Positions 7,763 through 16,576 of a stretch of 64,000 bases of DNA are shown in pieces. The first letter of the stretch is position 1. Each line of letters begins with the position of its first letter. A program made the translations under genes and the position numbers. Origin of the DNA: UMGS1901 sp934122115 (lineage in GTDB: Bacteria > Bacillota > Clostridia > TANB77 > CAG-508); assembly GCA_934122115.1 (NCBI GenBank), contig CAKOVU010000001.1, forward strand, positions 219,363 through 283,362. Reading direction: 5' to 3'. The notes below the pieces were generated by a model. It had not been told where the DNA came from, made no database searches, and saw nothing but the letters and a program-made list of their open reading frames with translations.

Positions 7763-8206
7763 TTATTTGTTTTTCTTAGTGAATACGAACAATTTACTAA
7801 AAATATAATTTCCAACAATAACAACTGCTTGAGCAAATAGTGTCCAGAAAATTACCCATAATCTGCTGTTTAATTTTAGAACTGTTACAAATACAAACAT
7901 TATTAGCATTTCTAAAACTAAAGTAAATAATCTTGCTCCAACGAATGAAATAAATTCTTTGAATACTTTTTTAGATTCACTTTTAAATACAACTGTACGA
8001 TTTGTTACATATGCAAATAAACATGCTACAATCCATGAAATTATAATTGCTATTTGCAATTGCGTACCGTTAGAAGCATCTAATACTGTGAAAAGCAATG
8101 CATATTTAACACCTAAATTTACCGCAGTAGCTAAAACACCAAATATTAAATATAATATCACTTCTTTATTACAAAATTTTTTAAATAATTCTTTTAACTT
8201 GTCCAT
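7763..8206 (-). CDS. GtrA-family membrane protein
   Basis: About 147 aa with four hydrophobic segments (for example VILYLIFGVLATAVNLG, IAIIISWIVACLFAYVTNR, and a C-terminal pair), the GtrA-like layout. GtrA proteins are thought to flip lipid-linked sugars for cell-surface glycosylation. The start MDKLKELF at 8206 is chosen because GGAG lies about 8 bp upstream; a longer frame would run into tRNA-Trp. Just downstream of the tRNA on the same strand. Confidence 0.85.
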   Translation of the reverse strand: MDKLKELFKKFCNKEVILYLIFGVLATAVNLGVKYALLFTVLDASNGTQLQIAIIISWIVACLFAYVTNRTVVFKSESKKVFKEFISFVGARLFTLVLEMLIMFVFVTVLKLNSRLWVIFWTLFAQAVVIVGNYIFSKLFVFTKKNK

Positions 8207-8260
8207 ATAAATACTCCATATAAAAATTAAAACCCGAAATAGTTCTATTCGAGTTTGTAG

Positions 8261-8335
8261 TGGCAGGGGTAGTAGGATTCGAACCCACACAGGCGGTTTT
8301 GGAGACCGATGTGCTACCATTGACACTATACCCCT
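8261..8335 (-). tRNA. tRNA-Trp (CCA)
   Basis: Complete cloverleaf on the minus strand with encoded 3' CCA. The acceptor starts AGGGGTA, the anticodon loop is CTCCAAA (anticodon CCA) and the T-loop is GGTTCGAAT. It is closely followed by gtrA on the same strand. Confidence 0.95.
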
Positions 8336-8397
8336 ATCTAATGACTTTTATATAATAGCATACTTTTTTTGAATATGCAATACAAAAATAAAAAATA

Positions 8398-8426
8398 TTG
8401 CACTTATGAAATTAAAGTAGTATAAT
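8398..8426 (+). promoter_or_regulatory. Sigma-A-type promoter of ssrA
   Basis: TTGCAC (8398-8403), 17 bp, TATAAT (8421-8426), 12 bp before the tmRNA 5' end. Confidence 0.75.
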
Positions 8427-8438
8427 AGAAGAGTATAT

Positions 8439-8796
8439 GGGGATGTATTTGGTTTTCGACAATATCCCAGAAGCATATAAAGCGAGTAGTGGATGGCTGC
8501 TTCGGCCACTATAAAAAAGCAGAATAAAAATAAACGCTGATAATACAGAATTAGCTTACGCTGCCTAAGATAGGTGGCCCGTCTTCTCTTTAGAGGCCTA
8601 CGGCTTTAGAAAAGGCGTCAAATTAGTAGGAAACAAAACTATTTTTGCTATGGAAATAGTGGGTATTAAATAGCTACTTTAGATTTGCATTTGTTTGTTA
8701 ATACAAATTTAGAGGAATAATAATAACAAACTGCACTCGGAGAAATATATGTGGAAAGAATATTGGACAGGGGTTCGACTCCCCTCATCTCCACCA
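8439..8796 (+). ncRNA. ssrA: tmRNA (ssrA)
   Basis: A 358-nt transfer-messenger RNA that rescues stalled ribosomes. The 5' GGGGATG pairs with 3' CATCTCC, followed by encoded CCA; the T-arm GGGTTCGACTCCC is visible. The tag frame reads ADNTELAYAA before TAA (about 8542-8571), a tail close to the usual LAA degron but ending AYAA. Pseudoknot-like GC stems lie between. A strong promoter precedes it. Confidence 0.95.
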
Positions 8797-8870
8797 ATTT
8801 CTTTTGCAGCATTCTATAAATTTTATTCTTTATCCATAATTGAATTTACATAGACGGGTAATTGAATCGA

Positions 8871-8911
8871 AAAAACTCTCTACTTTTGAAAAGAAGTAGA
8901 GAGTTTTTATA
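8871..8911 (+). terminator. Rho-independent terminator downstream of ssrA
   Basis: A 15-bp stem (8871-8885 with 8894-8908), 8-nt loop, T-rich on both strands. It closes the tmRNA region; 8912-8968 holds nothing recognisable. Confidence 0.75.
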
Positions 8912-8968
8912 TTATAAATAAAAAACATGGTACAAGACCAAAAAGGCTCTGTTTATTTTTCTTTATTT

Positions 8969-8993
8969 ATCCTTAAGTTATATACTTAAAGAT
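8969..8993 (+). repeat. Left recombination-like site of unit 2
   Basis: ATCCTTAAG, spacer TTATATA, CTTAAAGAT. Positions 8971-8989 form a perfect 19-bp inverted repeat with 9163-9181. Same arms as at 13-37 and 191-215, with a different spacer. Confidence 0.6.
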
Positions 8994-9008
8994 AAATTCA
9001 ATACAAAA

Positions 9009-9037
9009 ATTATAACAATAAAGTATTAATATTTCAA
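9009..9037 (-). promoter_or_regulatory. Sigma-A-type promoter pointing away from target 2
   Basis: Minus-strand TTGAAA (9032-9037), 17 bp, TATAAT (9009-9014). It begins 15 bp inside the left site, exactly as in unit 1. It reads away from the gene at 9246 and would drive it after inversion of the segment. Confidence 0.6.
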
Positions 9038-9158
9038 TAGTTTTAATAAAAATGTTATAAGTTTTTTTGAAACGAAAAAAATAAAATATTTAAAATTTAA
9101 CAAACCTTGCAATACTACAGATACAAGATATACACAACTTTTATTGAAGAAAAATTAC

Positions 9159-9183
9159 TTCGTTAAGTATATAACTTAAGGAA
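9159..9183 (-). repeat. Right recombination-like site of unit 2
   Basis: TTCGTTAAG, spacer TATATAA, CTTAAGGAA. The spacer is the reverse complement of that at 8978-8984, so the pair is inverted and would flip the enclosed 165 bp. Confidence 0.6.
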
Positions 9184-9245
9184 GCAGTTCGTTAAAGATA
9201 AAAGGCGGAATTTGCCAAGAAAAAACAAGAGAAAGAAGGATAAAA

Positions 9246-10535
9246 ATGAAAAATAGAAAAGGTATTACATTAGTTGCTTTGGTAATTACAATAGTTGTTA
9301 TACTAATTTTAGCGGGAGTGAGCTTGAATTTGATTTTTGGAGAAAATGGAATATTAAGAAAGAGTGAGTACACTGCTAATAAGTATAGTAAGCAGAATGA
9401 AAATGAGCAGACAGAATTAAATGATATAAATTTATGGATTGATGAGAGCACTGAGAAGCTAATAAAAGTAAATGTGAATGAAAAGGCAAAAATCAATGGA
9501 ACCATAAATGGCGAAAAAGCAAGCAATAATAATCCTGTAATACCCAAAGGTTATATACCTATAGATGCTGGAAATGCAATTTGGGGAGATGGTATAAGCA
9601 GCCCAGCTCAAAATTCGGTGGATAATGGTCTAGTAATAAAAGATGATGATGGTAATGAATGGGTGTGGGTACCTGTAGATGAAGAAACAATAAAGAAAAT
9701 GTATGTTGTTTCTGATAAAGAAAACGGAGAAAAACTAGCAGGTGAAACAGAAATTACAACCAAATTTTATTCTAATACTACAACTATAGGTAAAGAAGGA
9801 GACACAGTTAAGATTGATAGAGTAAAGCCAAATGAGTCAGAATACAGAGAACCAGACTTGGTAACAAAATATGATTTAGAAGAAGAATATTATAAAAATA
9901 TATTGGATTTTAAAAGCCCAAAAGATATGGCAGAAGCATTTACAAAAGAATATGAAAATATGCTCAAAAGCATAGCAAAATATGGTGGATTTTACATAGG
10001 AAGATATGAATTATCGAATGAAGGCGTGCAAAAGAGAAAAACAGTTTTGTTTAATACGAATTGGTATAATTTATATAAGGAATGTGCAACATTAAATGCA
10101 AGTGAAAAAGTTGAGACAAGAATGATATGGGGGGTTCAGTGGGATTTAACATGTGATTTTATATCTAAGAAAGGAGAAAAGAAAAGTATAACAGATTCAC
10201 GCAGTTGGGGCAATTTTTTAGATAGTATAGATAATGCTGCAGTAATGGACGGAACAACTAAAAAATATGGAGAGGGGCAAACAACTGGATTTAGTGAATA
10301 TTGGAAAGCAAATAATATATATGATTTTGCGGGGAATTATGTGGAATGGACTCAAGAAGCGGGAAGTAATAATGAATGTAGAAGCCTAATGGGAAGAGAC
10401 TATAAAACAGAAGGTGCTTCATCATGTACTTCAAGAATAAGACATTATCCAAATGAAGACCATCATAATAGAATACGGCACAAGACCAACTTTGATAATA
10501 CTGGACTAATTAAAAATTATATGATAGAATTTTGA
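9246..10535 (+). CDS. Prepilin-like protein with FGE/lectin domain (target 2), 3' frameshift
   Basis: A 429-aa paralogue of target 1. The prepilin-like motif is KGITLVALV (residues 5-13), with Ala where canonical pilins have Glu at +5. The hydrophobic helix ends near 28. The FGE-like part has NEWVWVPVD, GGFYIGRYE (near 248) and NNIYDFAGNYVEWTQE (near 355). After about residue 400 the frame is shifted: the +1 frame encodes YGTRPTLIILD and stops at 10507-10509, the expected family ending, whereas this frame runs on to 10535 with an unrelated tail. The shift lies between 10441 and 10473. AGAAGG precedes the ATG. Possibly non-functional in its present state. Confidence 0.75.
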   Translation: MKNRKGITLVALVITIVVILILAGVSLNLIFGENGILRKSEYTANKYSKQNENEQTELNDINLWIDESTEKLIKVNVNEKAKINGTINGEKASNNNPVIPKGYIPIDAGNAIWGDGISSPAQNSVDNGLVIKDDDGNEWVWVPVDEETIKKMYVVSDKENGEKLAGETEITTKFYSNTTTIGKEGDTVKIDRVKPNESEYREPDLVTKYDLEEEYYKNILDFKSPKDMAEAFTKEYENMLKSIAKYGGFYIGRYELSNEGVQKRKTVLFNTNWYNLYKECATLNASEKVETRMIWGVQWDLTCDFISKKGEKKSITDSRSWGNFLDSIDNAAVMDGTTKKYGEGQTTGFSEYWKANNIYDFAGNYVEWTQEAGSNNECRSLMGRDYKTEGASSCTSRIRHYPNEDHHNRIRHKTNFDNTGLIKNYMIEF

Positions 10536-10570
10536 TAGATTTACAAACTCAACAAAGGAGGAGGAGTTTT

Positions 10571-11392
10571 TTGAAAATTACAGACATTAAAGAATTGGAA
10601 ATGCTATCAAATAATATTAGAAAAGGAATAATAGAAGAAGTATATTCTGCACAATCAGGGCACCCAGGAGGAGCGCTATCAATAGCAGATATATTAACAG
10701 TGCTATATTTTAATCAAATGAATATAAATCCACAAGAACCAAAATCAAATTTAAGAGATAGATTGGTGCTATCAAAAGGGCATGCGTCTGCAGCCTTATA
10801 TGCAGCATTAGCAGAAAGAGGTTTCTTAGATAAAGAAGAATTAAAAACTTTTAGAAAATTAGGAAGCAGATTACAAGGACATCCAGATATGGAAAAAGTA
10901 CCTGGAATAGATATGTCCACAGGTTCATTGGGGCAGGGATTATCAGTAGCTAATGGGATGGCAATCGCTTCTAAAATGGACAATCTAGGTTGCAGGGTAT
11001 ATTGCATATTAGGTGATGGAGAGATAGAAGAAGGCCAAATATGGGAAGCAGCGATGACTTCAAATAAGTATAAACTGGATAATTTGTGTGTGATTCTAGA
11101 TTATAATGGACTTCAAATAGATGGAACAATAGAAGAAGTGAAAGGGCTAGATTGCATAGAAAGCAAGTGGAAATCTTTTGGATTTAATACAATACTATGC
11201 GATGGACACAATATAGAAGAATTGATAAATGCTTTTGAAACAGCAAAACAAACTAAAGATGTTCCAAGTATAATTATTGCAAAAACAATAAAAGGAAAAG
11301 GTGTATCTTTTATGGAAGGTAAAGCCGAATGGCATGGTAAAGCACCTAATGAGGAAGAATATAATAAAGCAATGAAAGAGCTTGGAAAGTAA
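10571..11392 (+). CDS. Transketolase, N-terminal subunit
   Basis: About 273 aa carrying the thiamine-diphosphate-binding half of transketolase (pentose phosphate pathway). Visible are GHPGGALS near the start, the TPP/Mg motif GDGEIEEGQIWEAAM (about 146-160) and the N ligand region YNGLQIDG. The start is the TTG at 10571, 8 bp after AAAGGAGGAGG; an ATG at 10532 is further upstream and lacks a good site. It pairs with the C-terminal subunit at 11405, the split form common in Clostridia. Confidence 0.92.
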   Translation: MKITDIKELEMLSNNIRKGIIEEVYSAQSGHPGGALSIADILTVLYFNQMNINPQEPKSNLRDRLVLSKGHASAALYAALAERGFLDKEELKTFRKLGSRLQGHPDMEKVPGIDMSTGSLGQGLSVANGMAIASKMDNLGCRVYCILGDGEIEEGQIWEAAMTSNKYKLDNLCVILDYNGLQIDGTIEEVKGLDCIESKWKSFGFNTILCDGHNIEELINAFETAKQTKDVPSIIIAKTIKGKGVSFMEGKAEWHGKAPNEEEYNKAMKELGK

Positions 11393-11404
11393 GAGGTGAG
11401 TTTT

Positions 11405-12328
11405 ATGGATATAAATAGAAAAATAGCAACTAGAGCAAGCTATGGCGAAGCATTAGCAGAACTAGGAAGCGAAAATGAAAATGTGGTGGTACTAGATGCA
11501 GATTTATCAGGAGCAACAAAAACATCAGTATTTGCTAAAAAGTTTCCAGATAGATTTTTTGATGTGGGAATTGCCGAACAAGATTTAATGGGAACTGCAA
11601 CAGGGATGGCAACATTTGGAAAAATACCATATGTAAGTACATTTGCAGTATTTGCAGCAGGAAGAGCATATGACCAAGTAAGAAACACAATAGCCCATAC
11701 AAATTCAAATGTAAAAATTTGTGCAACGCATGCAGGAATAACAGTAGGAGAAGATGGGGCTACGCACCAAATGCTAGAAGATATAGGAATGATGAAAGCT
11801 ATTCCTAATATGACTGTTATTTGCCCATCAGATGATACACAAACCAAATGGATAATAAAAGAAATTTCTAAAATAGATGGCCCGGTGTATGTAAGATTAT
11901 CAAGATTGGCTACACCAGTAATTTATGAAGAAGACAATCAATTTGAAATAGGCAAGGGTGTTCAAATTGGTAATGGAACAGATGCAACAATAATTGCTAC
12001 AGGAGTAACAGTGGCAGAAGCCATAAAAGCACAAGAAATATTAAAAGGAAAAGGCATAGATGTAAGAGTAGTAGATATGCATACAATAAAACCAATAGAT
12101 AAAGAACTTATTATAAAATGTGCGAAAGAAACGAAAAGAATAATAACAATAGAGGACCATAGCACAATTGGAGGATTAGGAAGTTCAGTATGTGATGTGT
12201 TATCAGAAAATTATCCAACAAAAGTGGAAAAAATGGGAATTAATGACAAATTTGGAGAATCAGGAAAAGCCGAAGAATTAATGAGATTCTATGGGATAGA
12301 TGCACAAGCAATAGTTGAAAAATTTTAG
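11405..12328 (+). CDS. Transketolase, C-terminal subunit
   Basis: About 307 aa carrying the pyrimidine-binding and C-terminal domains of transketolase. The motif DVGIAEQDLMGTATGMA holds the Glu that activates thiamine diphosphate. The C-terminal part (about 190-305) is the regulatory domain. The ATG at 11405 is chosen: AGAGGTG lies 6 bp upstream; a GTG at 11396 would overlap that site. It lies 12 bp after the N-subunit and is followed by a terminator. Confidence 0.93.
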   Translation: MDINRKIATRASYGEALAELGSENENVVVLDADLSGATKTSVFAKKFPDRFFDVGIAEQDLMGTATGMATFGKIPYVSTFAVFAAGRAYDQVRNTIAHTNSNVKICATHAGITVGEDGATHQMLEDIGMMKAIPNMTVICPSDDTQTKWIIKEISKIDGPVYVRLSRLATPVIYEEDNQFEIGKGVQIGNGTDATIIATGVTVAEAIKAQEILKGKGIDVRVVDMHTIKPIDKELIIKCAKETKRIITIEDHSTIGGLGSSVCDVLSENYPTKVEKMGINDKFGESGKAEELMRFYGIDAQAIVEKF

Positions 12329-12380
12329 TTTTAATTGTGAATTTTTTGTGAATTTTAAGAAAAGGAGAAAAATAAAGAAA

Positions 12381-12425
12381 AGTAGTATTTTAGGTAGTTT
12401 AATGCTCTAAAATACTATTTTTTTT
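12381..12425 (+). terminator. Rho-independent terminator after transketolase
   Basis: A 12-bp stem (12381-12392 with 12408-12419), followed by a run of T. Confidence 0.8.
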
Positions 12426-12510
12426 AGAAAAATAGTATTGCAATTAATTGTGTTTATTGTTATGATATAGAAGAACTATTATAGAAAAATTGAAAGGAAA
12501 GAAACTCGTA

Positions 12511-13194
12511 ATGATAGAATTTAGAAATGTTTCTAAAAAATATGATACTGGAACAGAAGCTGTGCATAATGCTAGTTTTAAGATAGAAAAAGGAGATTTT
12601 GCCTTTTTAGTAGGAAGCTCTGGTTCAGGAAAATCTACATTAATAAAATTAATATTAAAAGAAGAAGAGCCTACATCAGGCAATATTATAATAAATGGAA
12701 AAGATACTACATTTTTAAAACCAAAAAGAGTTCCATATTTACGTAGGAGTATGGGAGTTGTGTTTCAAGACTTTAGGCTTTTACCAGATAAAACAGTGTA
12801 CGAAAATGTAGCTTTTGCAATGTATATAGTAAATGCTACACCAAAGCATATAAGAAGGCAAGTACCAATGGTATTATCAATGGTAGGGCTTACAGATAAA
12901 GCAAAAGTATACCCAAATGAATTGTCAGGAGGGGAACAGCAAAGAGTAGCTTTAGCAAGAGCCTTAGTAAATAATCCATCAATGCTAATTGCAGATGAGC
13001 CTACAGGTAACTTGGATCCAGAAACAGCATGGGATATAATGAAATTGCTAAATGAAATAAATTTAAGGGGCACAACATTAGTAGTAGCAACACATGCTAA
13101 GGACATTGTAGACAGAATGAATAAAAGAGTTATCCGTATAGAAAAAGGAAATATAATAAGTGATAAAAAAGGTGGGTATGATAGTGAAGCATAA
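12511..13194 (+). CDS. ftsE: Cell-division ATP-binding protein FtsE
   Basis: About 227 aa, normal for FtsE. Walker A GSSGSGKST (about 36-44), Q-loop VFQDFRLL, signature LSGGEQQRVALARAL and Walker B LIADEPTGNLDP are all intact. FtsEX is an ABC-type signalling complex that activates PcsB/EnvC-like cell-wall hydrolases. Start ATG at 12511 rather than the in-frame 12490, because the family starts MIEFRNVSK and GGAAAG lies upstream. It overlaps ftsX by 17 bp. Confidence 0.95.
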   Translation: MIEFRNVSKKYDTGTEAVHNASFKIEKGDFAFLVGSSGSGKSTLIKLILKEEEPTSGNIIINGKDTTFLKPKRVPYLRRSMGVVFQDFRLLPDKTVYENVAFAMYIVNATPKHIRRQVPMVLSMVGLTDKAKVYPNELSGGEQQRVALARALVNNPSMLIADEPTGNLDPETAWDIMKLLNEINLRGTTLVVATHAKDIVDRMNKRVIRIEKGNIISDKKGGYDSEA

Positions 13195-14083
13195 TGTTTT
13201 ATGGTATTTATTAGGAGAAGGTTTTAGAAATGTATTTAATAATAAAAAATCATCAGGTGCATCACTAGCAATAATGTGTGCAACTATGCTGATTTTTGGG
13301 GTATTCTTTCTAATTGTAGAAAACATAAATAATATGGTAAATACATTGGAAGAAAAACAAGGAATGCAAGTGTTTATAAAAGAAGATGCAACAGATGCAG
13401 ATATGGAAAAATTAGGAGAACAAATAAAAGCACTAGATGGAGTAAACACGGTTACCTTTGTATCAAAAGCAGAAGCTTTAGATAGTGTAAAGCAAAAATT
13501 AAAAGATAAACAAAAAATATTAATAGGCTGGGATGAAGAAAATCCATTCAGAGCATCATATGTAGTAACATTAACAGATTTAAAGCTTAGCTCATCAATA
13601 CAAGATGAAATTTCAAAATTCGATAATATTTACAGCATAGAAAGTAAAGATGAAACAATTAATGCATTAGTATCAATAGCAAATGGCGTTAGAATAGTTT
13701 CTGCAACAATATTAATTCTATTAATATTAATATCAGTATTTATAATAGCAAATACAATTAAGCTAACAGTACATGCAAGAAGAAAAGAAATATCTATAAT
13801 GAAATATGTTGGAGCAACAGATGGATTTATAAGATGGCCTTTCATAATAGAAGGTATATTAATAGGAATGATGGCAGCGCTAATATCTGTAGGATTACTA
13901 GCAATAGTGTACACATTATTATCAAACTCAATGCAAAATTCAACGGTAATCCAAAGAATGGGAGTAAACTTATTAGCATTTAATCAAATGATAAATCTGC
14001 TAGCCATAGTGTATGTAATAATGGGAACTGGAATAGGTGCATTAGGAAGTAGCATTTCAATGAGAAAATATTTAAAAGTTTAA
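13178..14083 (+). CDS. ftsX: Cell-division permease-like protein FtsX
   Basis: About 301 aa. An N-terminal membrane helix (about 28-50) is followed by an extracellular loop (about 55-160) and three C-terminal helices in an FtsX domain, ending in KYLKV. FtsX relays ATP hydrolysis by FtsE to a periseptal hydrolase. The ATG at 13178 follows AAAGGTGG; an upstream in-frame ATG (13160) lacks a site. Next in the operon come two coiled-coil M23 hydrolases, its probable partners. Confidence 0.95.
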   Translation: MIVKHNVLWYLLGEGFRNVFNNKKSSGASLAIMCATMLIFGVFFLIVENINNMVNTLEEKQGMQVFIKEDATDADMEKLGEQIKALDGVNTVTFVSKAEALDSVKQKLKDKQKILIGWDEENPFRASYVVTLTDLKLSSSIQDEISKFDNIYSIESKDETINALVSIANGVRIVSATILILLILISVFIIANTIKLTVHARRKEISIMKYVGATDGFIRWPFIIEGILIGMMAALISVGLLAIVYTLLSNSMQNSTVIQRMGVNLLAFNQMINLLAIVYVIMGTGIGALGSSISMRKYLKV

Positions 14084-14098
14084 AAGGAGAAAAAACGT

Positions 14099-15262
14099 AT
14101 GAAAACAAAATTATTAATCAAACTACTGTCAATACTTGTAGTTTTGAGCATAATTAGTTCAATTACATTAAAAGTATTTGCTGCAACTGAGCAAGATAAA
14201 AGCAATTTACAAGATAAAATAAATCAAACAAAGCAGGATTTAAATAATATATCTGATAATAAGGAAGAAGCTCAAAGTGAATTAGATAAAATAAATGATC
14301 AAGTAAGCCAAGTACAAAACGATATATCAAAATTAAAAGCTCAACTTTCAGAATTAAATTCGCAAATAGCAGAGAAAGAAGCGGAAATAACCAAAGAAGA
14401 AGAAGAGATAAAAGCTAAGGACGAGCTTTTGAAGCAAAGAATGGTTGCTCTATATGAAGCTGGTGATACTACATTTTTAGATGTATTGCTTAATTCTGAT
14501 AATCTATTAGATTTTATATCTGGTTATTCTGTAATTCAAACAATAGTTGAAACAGATACAAAATTAATAAATGAATTGGAAGCTCAAAAAGAACAATTAG
14601 AGAAAGATAAAGAAGAAATAGAATCAAATAAAAGCAAAGTAGAAGACCTAAAAAAAGAGCAAGAAATAAAAAATGCAACATTAATAAGCTTACAAGATAG
14701 CAAAAAATCAGAGGTAAATAAGTTATCAGAAGAAGAAAAGAAAAAGCAATCAGAATTAGAAGAATATAATGCTGCAATGGTAAAAGTAAATGAAGAATTG
14801 GAAAGAATTTGGCAAGAAAACCAGAAGAAAACTGATGGAATAAATTTTGATGGAAGTTTTATATGGCCTTGCAATAATAAGCAAGTAACATCAAGAATGA
14901 AATATAGATGGGGAAGATGGCATAAAGGTATAGATATAGGTGCAAGATATGAAAATGTATATGCTGCAGCTTCAGGGTATGCTTATAATGATACAAATCC
15001 AGGGGGATATGGTATATACATAATGATAATTCATGGCGGTGGATATGTAACATTATATGGACATTTAAATTCTAGCCACATATCAAATGGACAATATGTT
15101 TCACAAGGACAAGTTATAGCAACTTCAGGAAATTCTGGAGGAAGCACAGGAGCACATTTACATTTTGAAATAAGAAAAGCATCATCAAGAGCTGATTTCT
15201 TCGGAAATAACTGGTTAAACCCATTGGATTATTTACCTGGCGGATATACAATGTTAGACTAA
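14099..15262 (+). CDS. PcsB/EnvC-like murein hydrolase (coiled coil + M23), copy 1
   Basis: A 387-aa secreted protein: signal peptide (1-29, ending VFAATE), a long coiled coil (about 35-245) rich in K/E/Q/L, and a C-terminal M23 domain with ligands HKGID (about 278) and HLHFEIRK (about 357). The coiled coil in this family docks on the FtsX loop and holds the enzyme inactive until FtsEX signals. It lies 15 bp after ftsX, which supports that pairing. Confidence 0.92.
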   Translation: MKTKLLIKLLSILVVLSIISSITLKVFAATEQDKSNLQDKINQTKQDLNNISDNKEEAQSELDKINDQVSQVQNDISKLKAQLSELNSQIAEKEAEITKEEEEIKAKDELLKQRMVALYEAGDTTFLDVLLNSDNLLDFISGYSVIQTIVETDTKLINELEAQKEQLEKDKEEIESNKSKVEDLKKEQEIKNATLISLQDSKKSEVNKLSEEEKKKQSELEEYNAAMVKVNEELERIWQENQKKTDGINFDGSFIWPCNNKQVTSRMKYRWGRWHKGIDIGARYENVYAAASGYAYNDTNPGGYGIYIMIIHGGGYVTLYGHLNSSHISNGQYVSQGQVIATSGNSGGSTGAHLHFEIRKASSRADFFGNNWLNPLDYLPGGYTMLD

Positions 15263-15284
15263 TACATATGAAGGGAGAACATTT

Positions 15285-16520
15285 ATGAGAAAAAAGATAT
15301 TATCATGTATATTGATGTGTTTGATAATAGTATCTTTCTCAATAAATGTTTTTTCTGTTGATGAAAATCAAGAAACAAATAGCATTGCAGAGAACAAAAC
15401 ACTAGAAGAACAACAAAGAGAATTGAACACAAAAATAGATGAATCAAACACAAAGCTGGAATATGTGCAAGGTGAGATGGGAGAAACATTAAAAAAAGTA
15501 GAGGAACTAAATGACTCTATTACAGATTACGAAGCACAATACTCAGATTTAGAAAATCAAATTACAACATTAGAAAATCAAATAAAAACTGACAGTGCAC
15601 AAATACAAGAAATACAAGAAGAATATGATAGAAAAGAAAAAATATTAAAAAGAAGAACAGTAGCATTATATGAAGCAGGAGAAACAACTTACTTAGACTT
15701 TTTGTTAACATCAAAAAGCATAGTAGAATTTTTATCAAATTATTTTATTATTAGTGAAATAATAGAATATGATAATAATTTATTAGAAGAATTAGATTAC
15801 AAAAAAACTAAATTAGAAGAAGCAAAACAAAAACAGGAAGAACAAGAGAAAGAATTAAGAGTTGCTAAAAATAAAATAAATAGCACAAACATATTATTAA
15901 ACAATACAAAGATTTTAAAAGAAAATTATATGCTAAAATTAACAGATGAAGAAAAGACTTTGCAAGAGCAAATAGCGCAATATAAGGAAGAGCAGGCGGA
16001 CTTAGAAAGAAAAATTTTAGCTTCAATAAATTGGACAGGTACCATGTCTATAAAATTTACAGGTGGAGTGATGGTATGGCCCATTGCAATGGAAGGCACA
16101 TACATAACATCTGGATATGGAAATAGGTTGCATCCAATACAGGGAGTGTATAAAAACCATGCTGGAATAGATATATCAGGAAGCAACGTGAATGGAGCGC
16201 CAGTGGTTGCAGCAGCAGATGGTGTAGTTACATATGCTGGTTGGATTGGCGGATATGGAAATTGCATAATAATAAACCACGGAAGCGGAATAGTTTCGCT
16301 ATATGGCCATGGTTCGGAAACTGTTGCTACAGTTGGGCAAGTTGTAAAGCAAGGTGATATAATAATGAAAGTTGGCTCAACCGGAAATTCAACAGGCCCA
16401 CATGTGCATTTTGAGATAAGAAAAAATGGAGAAGTGGTAGATCCAATTCCATATTTAAATGGTGAAATAACAAACATAGATGGAGAAAATACAAATAATG
16501 AAATTGCAAATAGTGAATGA
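15285..16520 (+). CDS. PcsB/EnvC-like murein hydrolase (coiled coil + M23), copy 2
   Basis: A 411-aa paralogue of the upstream gene: signal peptide (1-25), coiled coil (about 35-250), M23 domain with HAGIDISG (about 294) and HVHFEIRK (about 374). A 20-residue Asn/Glu-rich tail follows the domain. Adjacent duplicate hydrolases after ftsEX may act at different division or sporulation stages; that is inferred. It lies 22 bp from copy 1 with a good AAGGGAG. Confidence 0.92.
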   Translation: MRKKILSCILMCLIIVSFSINVFSVDENQETNSIAENKTLEEQQRELNTKIDESNTKLEYVQGEMGETLKKVEELNDSITDYEAQYSDLENQITTLENQIKTDSAQIQEIQEEYDRKEKILKRRTVALYEAGETTYLDFLLTSKSIVEFLSNYFIISEIIEYDNNLLEELDYKKTKLEEAKQKQEEQEKELRVAKNKINSTNILLNNTKILKENYMLKLTDEEKTLQEQIAQYKEEQADLERKILASINWTGTMSIKFTGGVMVWPIAMEGTYITSGYGNRLHPIQGVYKNHAGIDISGSNVNGAPVVAAADGVVTYAGWIGGYGNCIIINHGSGIVSLYGHGSETVATVGQVVKQGDIIMKVGSTGNSTGPHVHFEIRKNGEVVDPIPYLNGEITNIDGENTNNEIANSE

Positions 16521-16576
16521 TTTTAATTTTGTTAAATATAATAAAAATAACTAAATACATGAAAGGATAAAATAAA

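Noticed and set aside
15926..16477. 183-codon minus-strand frame inside the second PcsB-like gene
   Set aside because: It lies wholly opposite a clear M23 gene and has no recognisable domain.
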